From the NCBI GenBank assembly GCA_022711665.1, contig JAKLEN010000008.1, forward strand, positions 1-64,000: a stretch of DNA of 64,000 nt, in the 5' to 3' direction. A program made the translations under genes and the position numbers. Each line of letters starts with the position of its first letter. Within the stretch, counting starts at the first letter, position 1. Of the stretch, positions 35,263 to 45,374 are shown piece after piece. This DNA comes from Acidobacteriota bacterium (lineage in GTDB: Bacteria > Acidobacteriota > Aminicenantia > Aminicenantales > Saccharicenantaceae). Under the pieces are notes generated by a model that worked only from the letters and a program-made list of their open reading frames with translations, was not told the DNA's origin and searched no databases.

Positions 35263-37587
35263 ATGAAAAAACGCGCTCCTCTCCTCCTGGGCCTGGCCGC
35301 CCTGCTCGTTCTTCCCGCGGTCCTGGCCGCCCAGGATATCGTGGAGAAGATCGAGATCGCCGGCAACAACCGCGTGGATTCGGACACCGTGCGGTACTAC
35401 CTGACGGTCCGGGAGGGGGAGTACTACGACGCCGAGCAGCTCCGGCGCGATTTCCGGGTCCTCTGGTCGACAGGCTTCTTCTCCAACGTCCGCATCGAGG
35501 AGTCCCGCGGCAGCCGCGGCCGGATCATCAAGATCGTTGTCGAGGAGAACCCGATCGTCCGGGCCGTGACCTACAAGACGGGCCGGAAGGTCAAGGAAAA
35601 GGACATCACCGACAAGCTCAAGGAGAAGGACCAGGCCATACTGCCGTACTCCTATTACAGCCCCTACAAGCTGCAGCGCATCAGGGAGACGATCACCGAC
35701 CTGCTCTACGAAAAGGGCCTGTTGGCCTCGAAGATCGAGGTCGAGACCGTCCGCCAGGGTAAGAACGAGGTCGACGTCCTCTTCCGGATCGATGAGGGGC
35801 CCAAGCTCCGGGTCGGGGACGTCGTCTTCGAGGGCGGCACCAAGATCCTGCCCAGCGCCCTGGAGTGGTCGATGAAGAGCAACCGGCCGCACACGCTCTT
35901 CAACTTCGTCGCGGGCAAGGACGTCTACAAGCAGAACAAGATCGAGGAAGAGATCGAGGCCATCCGCAAGAAGTACCAGGAGCTCGGCTACATGGAGGCC
36001 TCAGTCGGCCAGCCCCGGACGGAGGAGTTCGTCCGGCGCTCGGTCCTGTTCAAGAAACAGAAGATGATGCGGCTGGTCTTCCCGGTCAACCCGGGCTACC
36101 GCTACCGCACCGGCGAGATCAAGATCGACGGCAGCAAGGCCCTCAACCCCAAGTACCTGCGCAGCCTGGTCAAGCTCCAGCCGGGGGATATCTACAGCAC
36201 GAAAATCCGGGAGAAGACCGTCGAGGACATGGGCGAGACGTACCGCGACGGCGGCTACGTCTACGCCCAGACCATCCCGGTCGAGAACCTCGATCCCAAG
36301 AACAAGGTCGTCAACCTGACCTTCCACATCAACGAAGGCGATGTGGCCTACCTCAACCGGCTTGAGTTCCGGGGCAACACCTTCACCAAGGACAAGGTCA
36401 TCCGCCGGGAGATGATCATCCGCGAGGGCGACCGCTTCAGCTTCGGCCTGTTCAAGAACAGCATCCTCCGGATCAAGCAGCTGGGCATCGTCGACCTGGA
36501 GAAGGATCCGGAGATCAAGCCCGACGAGTCCGATCCGACGAAGATGAACGTCCAGGTCAACGTCAAGGAGATGCAGCGGAACAACATCCAGTTCACGGCC
36601 GGCTACAGCGGCTACGAGGGGACCTTCCTGGCCTTCAGCTACTCGACGGTCAACTTCCTCGGGGCCGGCGAGACCCTGGAGCTGGGCCTGCAGCAGGGCA
36701 AGCTGGTCAAGAACTACTCGTTCGGCTTCTCCGAGCCGTACCTGTTCGACAAGCCCATCACCGCCGGCTTCAACATCTACACCCGGAAGATCGACTACAC
36801 GACCTACAGCCTGTACAAGCAGAACACCCAGGGCGTCGACTTTTCCCTGGGCACGCGGCTCTTCGGCATGTGGCGGGCCAACCTGACCTACACCGTCCAG
36901 CGGATCGAGATCGACTATCCCGAGGGCTCCTACTATGCCTACTATTACGGGGGCAGCTCGGGCAAGTACTGGGAGAACTCGATCACCCCGATGATCTGGC
37001 GGTCGACCATCGACAGCCCCCTGACGCCGACGCGGGGCACCTCGTACTCGGCCAGCGTCAAGTACGCCGGCAGCTTCCTCGGCGGGGCCGTGGACATGAT
37101 CAAGCCCCAGTTCGAGTTCACCTACTATCACCCGGTCCTCAGCAGCGGGCCCAAGGCCCACATCTTCGGTTTTCACGCCCAGTACATGTGGCTGAAGACC
37201 CTCCATGGCACCAAGATCCCGTATTGGGAAAAGTTCTTCCTCGGGGGCGAGCGGTCCATCCGCGGCTACGAGGTCTACTCGATCGGGCCGCGCGACGACA
37301 ACGGCTACATGATCGGCGGCGACAAGGCCCTGACCCTGAACGTCGAGTACATCATCCCGGTCGGCGGTCCGCTCTATGCCATTTTCTTCTACGACCGGGG
37401 CACGTCCGTGGCCTGGGGCTCGCCCGTGACCTGGAGAGGCATGTACTCGTCGGCCGGCCTCGAAGCCCGGCTGTTCATCCCGGCCCTGCGCGTCCCGTTC
37501 CGGCTCATCTTTTCCTACAACAACAAGAAGATCTACGAGGACGACTCCAACTTCGCATTCCGCTTCGCCGTCGGCACGACGTTCTAG
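35263..37587 (+). CDS. bamA: Outer-membrane assembly factor BamA
   Basis: 774 aa. Signal peptide (MKKRAPLLLGLAALLVLPAVLAA) followed by POTRA repeats, the first beginning at IVEKIEIAGNNRVDSDTV; several beta-alpha units extend to about residue 420. The Omp85 beta-barrel occupies the C terminus and ends in the phenylalanine of AVGTTF, as required for recognition. The surface-loop signature GGERSIRGYE (the RGY tripeptide) is present. Inserts beta-barrel proteins into the outer membrane. The skp gene follows 13 bp later. Confidence 0.95.
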   Translation: MKKRAPLLLGLAALLVLPAVLAAQDIVEKIEIAGNNRVDSDTVRYYLTVREGEYYDAEQLRRDFRVLWSTGFFSNVRIEESRGSRGRIIKIVVEENPIVRAVTYKTGRKVKEKDITDKLKEKDQAILPYSYYSPYKLQRIRETITDLLYEKGLLASKIEVETVRQGKNEVDVLFRIDEGPKLRVGDVVFEGGTKILPSALEWSMKSNRPHTLFNFVAGKDVYKQNKIEEEIEAIRKKYQELGYMEASVGQPRTEEFVRRSVLFKKQKMMRLVFPVNPGYRYRTGEIKIDGSKALNPKYLRSLVKLQPGDIYSTKIREKTVEDMGETYRDGGYVYAQTIPVENLDPKNKVVNLTFHINEGDVAYLNRLEFRGNTFTKDKVIRREMIIREGDRFSFGLFKNSILRIKQLGIVDLEKDPEIKPDESDPTKMNVQVNVKEMQRNNIQFTAGYSGYEGTFLAFSYSTVNFLGAGETLELGLQQGKLVKNYSFGFSEPYLFDKPITAGFNIYTRKIDYTTYSLYKQNTQGVDFSLGTRLFGMWRANLTYTVQRIEIDYPEGSYYAYYYGGSSGKYWENSITPMIWRSTIDSPLTPTRGTSYSASVKYAGSFLGGAVDMIKPQFEFTYYHPVLSSGPKAHIFGFHAQYMWLKTLHGTKIPYWEKFFLGGERSIRGYEVYSIGPRDDNGYMIGGDKALTLNVEYIIPVGGPLYAIFFYDRGTSVAWGSPVTWRGMYSSAGLEARLFIPALRVPFRLIFSYNNKKIYEDDSNFAFRFAVGTTF

Positions 37588-37600
37588 GAGGTATCCGACC

Positions 37601-38149
37601 ATGAAACGATTTCCCCGGCTCTGCGCGCTCCTGATCCTGGCCCTGGCCGGCCTGGCCGGCACGGCCCTGGCCCAGGCCAAGATAGCGACCCTCAACTCCC
37701 AGGAAGTCCTGGAGAAGTCAGCCGAAGGCAAGAAGGCCATCGCCGCGCTCCAGGCGGCCGACAAGAAGCACAGCGACGACATCACCCGCATGGACGACCA
37801 GATCCGGCAGCTGCAGAACCGGCTGACGACCCAGCGCCTGACCCTGACCGCCGAAGCGGCGGCGAGCATCCAGGCCGAGATCCAGAAGAAGCAGACCGAC
37901 CGGCAGCGGGCCGCCGAGGACGCCACCAAGGCCATGCAGCAGATCCAGGCCACCACGCTGTCCAAGGTCCAGGACGACCTGATCCCCCTCATCGAGCAGG
38001 TCCGCAAGGATATGGGGCTCGACCTCATCTTCGACCTGGCCAAGAGCGGGACGGTCTATTTCAACCCGGCCATCGACGTGACCGCCGAGATCATCCGCCG
38101 CTACGACGCGCTCAAGGGCGCCGCTCCCGCCGCGCCGGTCAAGAAGTAG
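37601..38149 (+). CDS. skp: Periplasmic chaperone OmpH/Skp
   Basis: 182 aa. Signal peptide ending in LAGTALAQ, then the short strand KIATLNSQEVLEKSAEGKKA and a long charged coiled-coil (about residues 45-125) which forms the tentacles of the trimer. Binds unfolded outer-membrane proteins for delivery to BamA. Between bamA and fabZ; the usual lpxD is missing. Confidence 0.85.
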   Translation: MKRFPRLCALLILALAGLAGTALAQAKIATLNSQEVLEKSAEGKKAIAALQAADKKHSDDITRMDDQIRQLQNRLTTQRLTLTAEAAASIQAEIQKKQTDRQRAAEDATKAMQQIQATTLSKVQDDLIPLIEQVRKDMGLDLIFDLAKSGTVYFNPAIDVTAEIIRRYDALKGAAPAAPVKK

Positions 38150-38167
38150 CTCTCCGGCGGAGGGGCC

Positions 38168-38623
38168 ATGATCCCTATCGAACAGATCATGCGGTTCCTG
38201 CCGCACCGGTTCCCCTTTCTCCTCGTCGACCGCGTCATCGAGATCGTCCCGCACAAGAGCATCGTCGCCATCAAGAACGTCACCTGCAACGAGCAGTTCT
38301 TCCAGGGTCATTTCCCGGAATGGAAGATCATGCCGGGCGTCCTGATCCTCGAGGCCATGGCCCAGGCCGGGGCCGTCCTCCTCTTCGGCTCCATTCCCGA
38401 CCCGGAGACCAAGTTCGTCGTCCTGAGCAAGGTCGACAAGGCCCGCTTCAAAAGGATGGTCGTCCCCGGCGATCAGCTTCGGATGAAGGTCGAATGGACG
38501 CGGGAGAAGGCCCGGATCTGCCAGATGAAGGGCCAGGCCCTCGTCGGGGACGAGCTGGCCGCCGAGGCGGAGATCTACGCTTCGATCCTCGACATCGCCG
38601 ACCTCCGCCCGCCCCTTACTTAA
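38168..38623 (+). CDS. fabZ: 3-hydroxyacyl-ACP dehydratase FabZ
   Basis: 151 aa. Hot-dog fold dehydratase of fatty-acid synthesis. LPHRFPFLLVDRV at the start; catalytic His48 (GHFPEWKIMPG) and Glu62 (LEAMAQAG). The stop TAA lies inside a 12-bp sequence repeated at the far end of the adjoining element, so the last residues Leu-Thr come from that sequence. In many diderms fabZ is followed by lpxA; here it is followed by the non-coding element. Confidence 0.95.
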   Translation: MIPIEQIMRFLPHRFPFLLVDRVIEIVPHKSIVAIKNVTCNEQFFQGHFPEWKIMPGVLILEAMAQAGAVLLFGSIPDPETKFVVLSKVDKARFKRMVVPGDQLRMKVEWTREKARICQMKGQALVGDELAAEAEIYASILDIADLRPPLT

Positions 38624-38974
38624 GGTTCTTCTCCAGATTCCTGGACGTCCCTCTCTTGGGCTTTAGCTCGGGGATGTCCTCTGGTAGCGGGAAGCGGACT
38701 CTTGGGAGCGACCGGGCAGAACGCGGCTGAGTGCTCGAAGCCGCGATTCTGCTAAATATCTTACAAGAGCTCTTTTCGGATATCTCCCAGAAGCATGGCT
38801 CCGAGTCGCTCCGACATGCTTCTGGGAGATATCGGGAGAAAGAGCTTTCTCAAGATATTTCTCAGAATCCCGGCCTCGAGCGCTCGGCCATGATTCTGAC
38901 CTCCGCTCTCCAAAGCCCGCTCCGCGCCGCCTCGAGAGGGAATCCTGGAGACGGGAGAAGAGCCTTACTTAAGG
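38614..38974. repeat. Insertion-like hairpin element, copy 2, with 12-bp direct repeats
   Basis: About 337 bp of non-coding DNA between two convergent genes. Direct repeats CCTTACTTAAGG lie at 38614-38625 and 38963-38974. Just inside are imperfect terminal inverted repeats (TTCTTCTCC at 38626-38634; GGAGAAGAG at 38954-38962). The interior holds three stem-loops: 38717-38751 (CAGAA...TTCTG ends), 38779-38833 (19-bp perfect stem, 17-nt loop), and 38863-38898. The 38788-38824 core matches copy 1 and copy 3. No ORF has coding character. The element is not explained by either neighbour. Confidence 0.7.
38779..38833. repeat. Long 19-bp stem-loop inside the element
   Basis: Arms 38779-38797 and 38815-38833 are perfectly complementary (GATATCTCCCAGAAGCATG and its complement); loop of 17 nt contains CCGAGTCGCTCC. 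Core 38788-38824 is the shared family hairpin. Confidence 0.85.
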
Positions 38975-40404
38975 GCCTTGATAAGCCGGCCGGACGCCGG
39001 CACGGCCGTGAGATCGAGGCCGTTCATGACCGCGAACCGTGACAGGGACTGGTCCGGCACGCCGCCCTTCTTCAGGACCGCCTGAAGCGATTCCTTGCCG
39101 CCGGCCTTGACCACGGCCAGCCGCTTGGGCGAACGGTTGATCATGGAGGCGTCAATCAGGTCCCGGAACGAGGCCACGGCCCTCCTGAACTCCGTCTCGT
39201 ACTTGGCGAAGGCGCTGGCCGCGCTCATGGCCTGGAAGGCATAGACCCAATCCCCCTTCTTCAGGCAGGACAGCCTCATCTGGACCGGGGCCTCGTTCGC
39301 CTGGGTGATGGTGTAGGCCTGCTCGTAGCAGGCTAGGCCGTTGATCGTCGTCCGGTTCTCGCCGAGGAGCGTGCCGCCGGACTTGCTGATCTCCGCGGCC
39401 TGCTTCTTCAGGAAGTCCTCGGCGCTGTCGGTCGACTTCCCGCCCTGGAGGATGAGGCCCGCGGCCTGGTCGGCCGTCACCAGCGTCACCCGGGTGGGCA
39501 TATTCTCGACGGTCCAGCCGGCGGGGACGGCGAACTGGAAGCGCAGGCCGGGGTGATAGAAGACGCCGTTCTCGACGTAGCCCTGCCGGGGGTCTTCGCC
39601 GTAGACGACGTTCTCGACCCGGCGGAGGTAGGCGTCGGGGTTGCGGGCCAGGGACTTGTCGGCCGGCGCGAGCAGGTTCTGGACATGGGCGATGCGGTCG
39701 GCCGTCAGGGGGTGCGTCGACAGGAACCCGGGCATGGAGCTGCCGCCGCCCGAGAGGTCGCCCATCTTCTGCAGGGCGGCGAAGGTGACGGCCATGTCGG
39801 CCGGATTGTAGCCGGCGGCCCGCGAATACTCGACGCCCAGGCCGTCGGCCTGGTTCTCGTTGTCGCGGCTGAACTTCAGGAAAAGCACCTGGAGGCCCGC
39901 GCCGGCCAGGCCGGCGTACTTGGCGAACTGCCGGCTGACGGCGCTGCCGAGGACGAGGCCGATCTGGGCCGCCTGGGCCTTGCTCATCTGGCTCATGGAG
40001 TGGCGGGCGTTGACGTGGCCGATCTCGTGGCCGAGGACCGCGGCCAGCTCCGCCTCCGAGCTCATCAGGGCCAGGATGCCGCGGGTGACGTAAACGGAGC
40101 CCCCGGGCACGGCGAAAGCGTTGACGACCGGGCTGTCCAGCACGGTGAAGCGCCAGGGCAGGCCGGGCCTCTGCCCCCGGGCCGCCAGGGCCTTGCCCAG
40201 CCGGTCGACGTAGGCCGTGAGGACGGCGTCGTCGTAGACCCCGTAGGTGGCCGCGACCTCCTCGTCCGTTTGCCGGCCGAGCTGGATCTCCTGGTTCTCC
40301 GAATAGAGCATGAACTCTTTTTCGCCGGTGACGGGATTGACGGCGCAGGCGGCGGCCGCCGCGAGGAGAAGAAGGATGAGGGTTGCGGATCTCTTCCGTC
40401 TCAT
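38965..40404 (-). CDS. M48-family metalloprotease lipoprotein
   Basis: 479 aa from the ATG at 40404 (GAGGAGG site upstream). Lipobox-like AAAAC gives Cys20. Zinc site HEIGH at 126-130 (His126, Glu127, His130), third ligand probably Glu183 in NENQADGLGVEY. Residues 20-260 are the M48 catalytic domain as in BepA/YcaL; the last 200 are an additional region with no assigned domain (EDFLKKQAAEISKSGGTLLGEN). BepA-type proteases clear stalled outer-membrane proteins, which fits the nearby bamA/skp. The stop TAA lies in the right copy of the 12-bp direct repeat. Confidence 0.85.
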   Translation of the reverse strand: MRRKRSATLILLLLAAAAACAVNPVTGEKEFMLYSENQEIQLGRQTDEEVAATYGVYDDAVLTAYVDRLGKALAARGQRPGLPWRFTVLDSPVVNAFAVPGGSVYVTRGILALMSSEAELAAVLGHEIGHVNARHSMSQMSKAQAAQIGLVLGSAVSRQFAKYAGLAGAGLQVLFLKFSRDNENQADGLGVEYSRAAGYNPADMAVTFAALQKMGDLSGGGSSMPGFLSTHPLTADRIAHVQNLLAPADKSLARNPDAYLRRVENVVYGEDPRQGYVENGVFYHPGLRFQFAVPAGWTVENMPTRVTLVTADQAAGLILQGGKSTDSAEDFLKKQAAEISKSGGTLLGENRTTINGLACYEQAYTITQANEAPVQMRLSCLKKGDWVYAFQAMSAASAFAKYETEFRRAVASFRDLIDASMINRSPKRLAVVKAGGKESLQAVLKKGGVPDQSLSRFAVMNGLDLTAVPASGRLIKALK

Positions 40405-40418
40405 GGGGACCTCCTCTG

Positions 40419-41180
40419 TCACTTGAAAGAGAAAAGGGCGTCGTCCAGACCCGTATTCTGGACCACGCTCGTGACGGTGATGCGCTGCGCCTCGGCGCCG
40501 TTGTGGAAAGCCCGCAGGGAGTAGGGGACGAGCACGGCGCCCGCCTTCTGGTAGCGGGTGGCGTACGTTTCGAGGTCCACCTCGGTCCCGCTCTGATCGA
40601 AGGCCCGGCTTCGGGTGAGGTAGGGGAGGGACGTCCCGGGATCGATATAAAAGGTCGTCTTGCGCCCGTCGGCCCGGGTCCGCTCGAGGACGACATAGTC
40701 CCGGCCCTCGAGGCTGGCCTTGGGCTTAAGGGCGTAGGTGACGCCGGCCCGGAGGGGATCGAGCCAGGCCAGGGTCCCGGCCGCCTGCTCGGCCATCTGC
40801 CGGGCCATGAAATCGGGCAGCTCCCCGGTCGTGCCCGACCTCGGGTCGGTCGCCCAGGCCCGCCGGCCGTCGTAGATCCGGACGACCGTCATGTTCGCCT
40901 CGGGGATGGCGATCTCCACCCGCAGCTTGTCGGATCCCTTCTGGTAGATCGAGAGCGGCACGGTCAGGCCCTGCTGGATCATCTCGGCCGTGCCCAGAAC
41001 GGTGGAATCCTTGATCGAGGCCAAAGCCTTGCGGCCGCCCATGGCGGCGACGACCTGCTCGACCACGGCCAGCGCCTCCTTGCTTCCGGCCGCGGCCGGC
41101 CGCTTCTGCGCCAGCAAAGGCGGGGCGACGAACGGGATCAGCATGGCGGCGAGAAGCGCCCGGGTCCTGGATCGTCTCAT
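40419..41180 (-). CDS. Secreted outer-membrane lipoprotein-sorting-like protein
   Basis: 253 aa. Signal peptide (MRRSRTRALLAAMLIPFVAPPLLAQ), then a LolA/LolB-like beta barrel pattern: VVAAMGGRKALASIKDSTVLGTAEM, VRIYDGRRAWATDPRSG, KTTFYIDPGTSLPYLTRSRAFDQSG. GGAGGAAC site before the ATG at 41180. Members of this group bind lipids or lipoproteins in the periplasm. It lies 14 bp upstream of the M48 gene, probably co-transcribed, supporting a shared envelope role. The specific ligand is unknown. Confidence 0.65.
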   Translation of the reverse strand: MRRSRTRALLAAMLIPFVAPPLLAQKRPAAAGSKEALAVVEQVVAAMGGRKALASIKDSTVLGTAEMIQQGLTVPLSIYQKGSDKLRVEIAIPEANMTVVRIYDGRRAWATDPRSGTTGELPDFMARQMAEQAAGTLAWLDPLRAGVTYALKPKASLEGRDYVVLERTRADGRKTTFYIDPGTSLPYLTRSRAFDQSGTEVDLETYATRYQKAGAVLVPYSLRAFHNGAEAQRITVTSVVQNTGLDDALFSFK

Positions 41181-41507
41181 CGGTTCCTCCACGGGGATAA
41201 CGCCATGATTGTAAACCAACGGCCGGGCTTTGCCAACCGCCGTCAAGGCCAGGCCCGACGCCTTCCCCGGCCGCGCCCCGGCCGGTGGTAAAAGTGCCGA
41301 TGAGTAGCCTTTTGGAATAGCCTTGTTTAACCACAACACTTAAAATTATCCCAATCTGTAAAGTATTGATAAATAAATAAAAAGCCATATTTTGCAAAAA
41401 ATGCTGTCCAATAATGATACGGAGAGAGGATGATAACATAAACAAAATGCTTGACTTAAGAGATATTGATATGCTAATATAACAATGTTCAGAAATAGGG
41501 CAATTTT
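41181..41507. promoter_or_regulatory. AT-rich intergenic region between divergent genes
   Basis: About 330 bp without a gene. Bases 41290-41507 are strikingly AT-rich compared with the flanking GC-rich DNA. It contains a direct repeat TAGCCTT (41306-41330 area), several A/T runs, and one good promoter toward the GGDEF gene. No coding signal or structured RNA was recognised. Confidence 0.6.
41451..41480 (+). promoter_or_regulatory. Sigma-70 promoter of the GGDEF gene
   Basis: TTGACT (41451-41456), 18-nt spacer, TAATAT (41475-41480); AGGG ribosome site seven bases before the ATG at 41508. Confidence 0.6.
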
Positions 41508-43958
41508 ATGTCTCAGCGGCTGGACCTGATCACCTGCGCGAGCTTCGCCCGCGAGATCCAGGCTGTACAGTCCTCTCCCGACCTGGCCGAAATCCGGATC
41601 GTGCCCATCTCAACGAGCTGCGACCTGACCGCGGCCGGCTGGCCCGGCCTGGGCGAAGTCGTGGCCTCCCGGGCCCAGGGGGCCGGCGCCGTCGGGCTCC
41701 TCGGCGGCTATTGCCTGAGCCGGCCCTGCCGGGAGCTCGGCCTCGACGGGGAATGCCGTCTCTTCCAGGAAAGCCAATGCTACGAATGGCTGGCGGACAA
41801 GTCGGTCGTCGACCAGGCGCTCCAGGGAGGCGCGCTCCCCGTGCTGCCCGGCTGGCTCGAAGATTGGGAAGCGCACGTTGACGCCCGCTGGGGCTCCGAC
41901 CGAAAAGCCGCCCAGTCCTTCTATCGCGACGTCGCCCGCAAGATCGTCCTGGTCGACACCGGCGTCCACCCGGGGATCGATCGCCATCTCCGCGCCTTCG
42001 GGCGCTTTCTCCGGCTGCCCTTCGAAGTCCTGCCGGCGGGGCTGGAGCACTTCAGCCTGGCCCTCAGCCGCATCGCCCTCGGCTGGCGCGCCGAGCGGCT
42101 GGAAAAGGAGAACGCCCGCCGCTCCTCGCTCGTCCGGGGCGAGGGCGTCGATAACGCCCGCATCGGCCGGCTTGTCGACGCCGTGGCCGGGTCCAAGACC
42201 ATGGACGAGGCCCAGGCCCACGTCCTTGATCTCTTCCGCGCCCTGCTGGCGCCCCGGGACGCGGTCTACCACTCACTGGAGTCGCTGGCCGGCCGGCCGC
42301 TCGCCGAAGGCTCGCCCCTGGACCGCATCGTGGCCCTGAACGCCGACCAGGCCTGGAGCGACGACGGCGGCCAGGCCTTCCTCAAGATCGCCGGCGGCCG
42401 CGAGATCTTCGGCGTCCTCGAGCTCGCGGGCCTGGACGAGGCCCTGATGGACGGCCGCGGCACGGCCCTGGCCCTGACCGCGGCCAAGCTGGCCGGCGTG
42501 GCCCTGTCCAATGTCCGGTCCGGGCTGGCCCTCGAGGCCGCGAACGAGCGGGCCGAGACCGCCGAGGCCGCCCTGGCCTCCGGCGAGGAGATGATGGCCC
42601 GCACCTTCCACTATCCGCTCGGCACGTACCGGACGACGCCGCAGGGCAAGATCATCGACGCCGCGCCGCAGCTGGCCCGGATGCTCGGCTATCCCGACGT
42701 GGCCGCCCTCAAGGCGGTCAATTTTTGGGACCTTCACAAGGACCCGCGCGATCGGGACAACAAGCAGGCTTATCTCGACTCGACTTCCATGGTCGGCCTG
42801 TTCGAGTGCCAGCTCAAGCGGGCCAACGGCACCACGGTCTGGGGCGAGGACTCCTGCCGCGCGGCCAAGGACGCCCACGGCCGGATCCTCTACTACGACG
42901 GCGTCATCGAGGATATCGGCGAGAAGAAGAGGATGAAAGAGGAGCATGCCTGGGTCACGCACCTGGAAGCCGCCGTCGTGCAGGTTTCCGAGCGCCTCCT
43001 GTCCTCGACCCCCATCGAGGAGATCTCCTCCCTGGTCCTCGACCAGGCCCGCCGGCTGACCTCCAGCCCCTCCGGGTTCGTCGGGCCCATCGACCAGAAA
43101 ACGGGCGCCCTTATCCCGGCCGCCCTGACCGACGACGCCGCGGAGATGATGGAGGCGCACTCCGAAGCCGCCGGCCGCTTCCATGAGGGCTCCGGGCTCT
43201 GGCGCTGGGTGCTCGAGGAGCAGCGGGCCATCGTCACGTCGATGCCCAGCCTGGATCCCCGCTACCGCGGCCTGCCGGACTGGCACCTGCCGGTCGGTCC
43301 GTTCCTGGCCGTGCCGGCCATCATGGCCGGGGCCGTCGTCGGCCTCGTCGCCGTCGCCAACGGCGAGAATCCCTATCTCGAACGCGACCTCAAGGCCGTC
43401 GAGCGGCTGGCCCAGCTTTATGCCCTGGCCGTCCAGCGTACGCGGACCGAGACCGCCCTGCACGAGCTCTCGCTCGTCGACGACCTGACCAAGGTCTACA
43501 ACCGCCGCGGCTTCTGGACCCTGGCCGAGCAGCAGGTCAAGGTCGCCCACCGGTCGCGCAAGGAGATGACCCTCTTTTACGCCGATCTCGACGATCTCAA
43601 GAGGATCAACGACACCTTCGGCCACGAGGCGGGCGACCAGGCGCTCATCGAGGCGGCCGACATGCTCCGGGAGGCCTTCCGCGATTCGGACATCATCGCC
43701 CGCATCGGCGGGGACGAGTTCGTCATCCTGGCCATCGATATCGCCGAGGGCCGGGCCGCCGGCCTGGCCCGCCGCCTCGAGGAGCGCCTCCAGGCCCGCA
43801 ACGCCCGGCCCGGCCGGACCTTCGCGCTGACCTTCAGCGTCGGAACCTGCCGCTACGACCCCGACCGGCCGGCCTCCCTGCAGGAGCTCCTGACGCAGGC
43901 CGACCGGAAGATGTACCAGGCCAAGACGTCGAAGAAGGGCGAGGCCGCGCGGGCCTGA
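41508..43958 (+). CDS. Multi-sensor diguanylate cyclase (DUF1638-like/GAF/PAS/GAF/GGDEF)
   Basis: 816 aa, no TM segment or signal, so cytoplasmic. Residues about 1-190 resemble DUF1638 (LLGGYCLSRPCREL, Cys-rich stretch, HLRAFGRFL). About 220-345 and 485-640 are GAF-like; 365-470 is PAS (GKIIDAAPQLARMLGYPD). The GGDEF domain (about 650-812) has an intact GGDEF (near 735) preceded by RDSD five residues earlier, the I-site for product inhibition. It makes cyclic di-GMP in response to cytosolic signals. The DUF1638-like N terminus on a cyclase is unusual. Promoter and AT-rich upstream region suggest tight control. Confidence 0.75.
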   Translation: MSQRLDLITCASFAREIQAVQSSPDLAEIRIVPISTSCDLTAAGWPGLGEVVASRAQGAGAVGLLGGYCLSRPCRELGLDGECRLFQESQCYEWLADKSVVDQALQGGALPVLPGWLEDWEAHVDARWGSDRKAAQSFYRDVARKIVLVDTGVHPGIDRHLRAFGRFLRLPFEVLPAGLEHFSLALSRIALGWRAERLEKENARRSSLVRGEGVDNARIGRLVDAVAGSKTMDEAQAHVLDLFRALLAPRDAVYHSLESLAGRPLAEGSPLDRIVALNADQAWSDDGGQAFLKIAGGREIFGVLELAGLDEALMDGRGTALALTAAKLAGVALSNVRSGLALEAANERAETAEAALASGEEMMARTFHYPLGTYRTTPQGKIIDAAPQLARMLGYPDVAALKAVNFWDLHKDPRDRDNKQAYLDSTSMVGLFECQLKRANGTTVWGEDSCRAAKDAHGRILYYDGVIEDIGEKKRMKEEHAWVTHLEAAVVQVSERLLSSTPIEEISSLVLDQARRLTSSPSGFVGPIDQKTGALIPAALTDDAAEMMEAHSEAAGRFHEGSGLWRWVLEEQRAIVTSMPSLDPRYRGLPDWHLPVGPFLAVPAIMAGAVVGLVAVANGENPYLERDLKAVERLAQLYALAVQRTRTETALHELSLVDDLTKVYNRRGFWTLAEQQVKVAHRSRKEMTLFYADLDDLKRINDTFGHEAGDQALIEAADMLREAFRDSDIIARIGGDEFVILAIDIAEGRAAGLARRLEERLQARNARPGRTFALTFSVGTCRYDPDRPASLQELLTQADRKMYQAKTSKKGEAARA

Positions 43959-43973
43959 CGGCCGTCCCGACCG

Positions 43974-43977
<4 letters not shown>
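43955..43977. other. Inverted repeat holding both convergent stop codons
   Basis: CTGACGG (43955-43961) and CCGTCAG (43971-43977), 9-nt loop. The TGA of the cyclase (43956-43958) and of the NtrC gene (43976-43974 on the minus strand) both sit in the arms. No T-tract, so a weak bidirectional terminator at most. Confidence 0.45.
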
Positions 43978-45341
<1,364 letters not shown>

Positions 45342-45374
45342 CGGACCCCGCCCCGATCCCGTGGCGGCGCGGCT

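Noticed and set aside
38717..38898. CRISPR array
   Set aside because: Units are hairpins of varying stem sequence and uneven spacing, with no identical repeats and no cas genes.
38731..39042. Short frame across the hairpin element
   Set aside because: Read-through of inverted repeats, non-ATG start, runs into the M48 gene 3' end antisense; no ribosome site.
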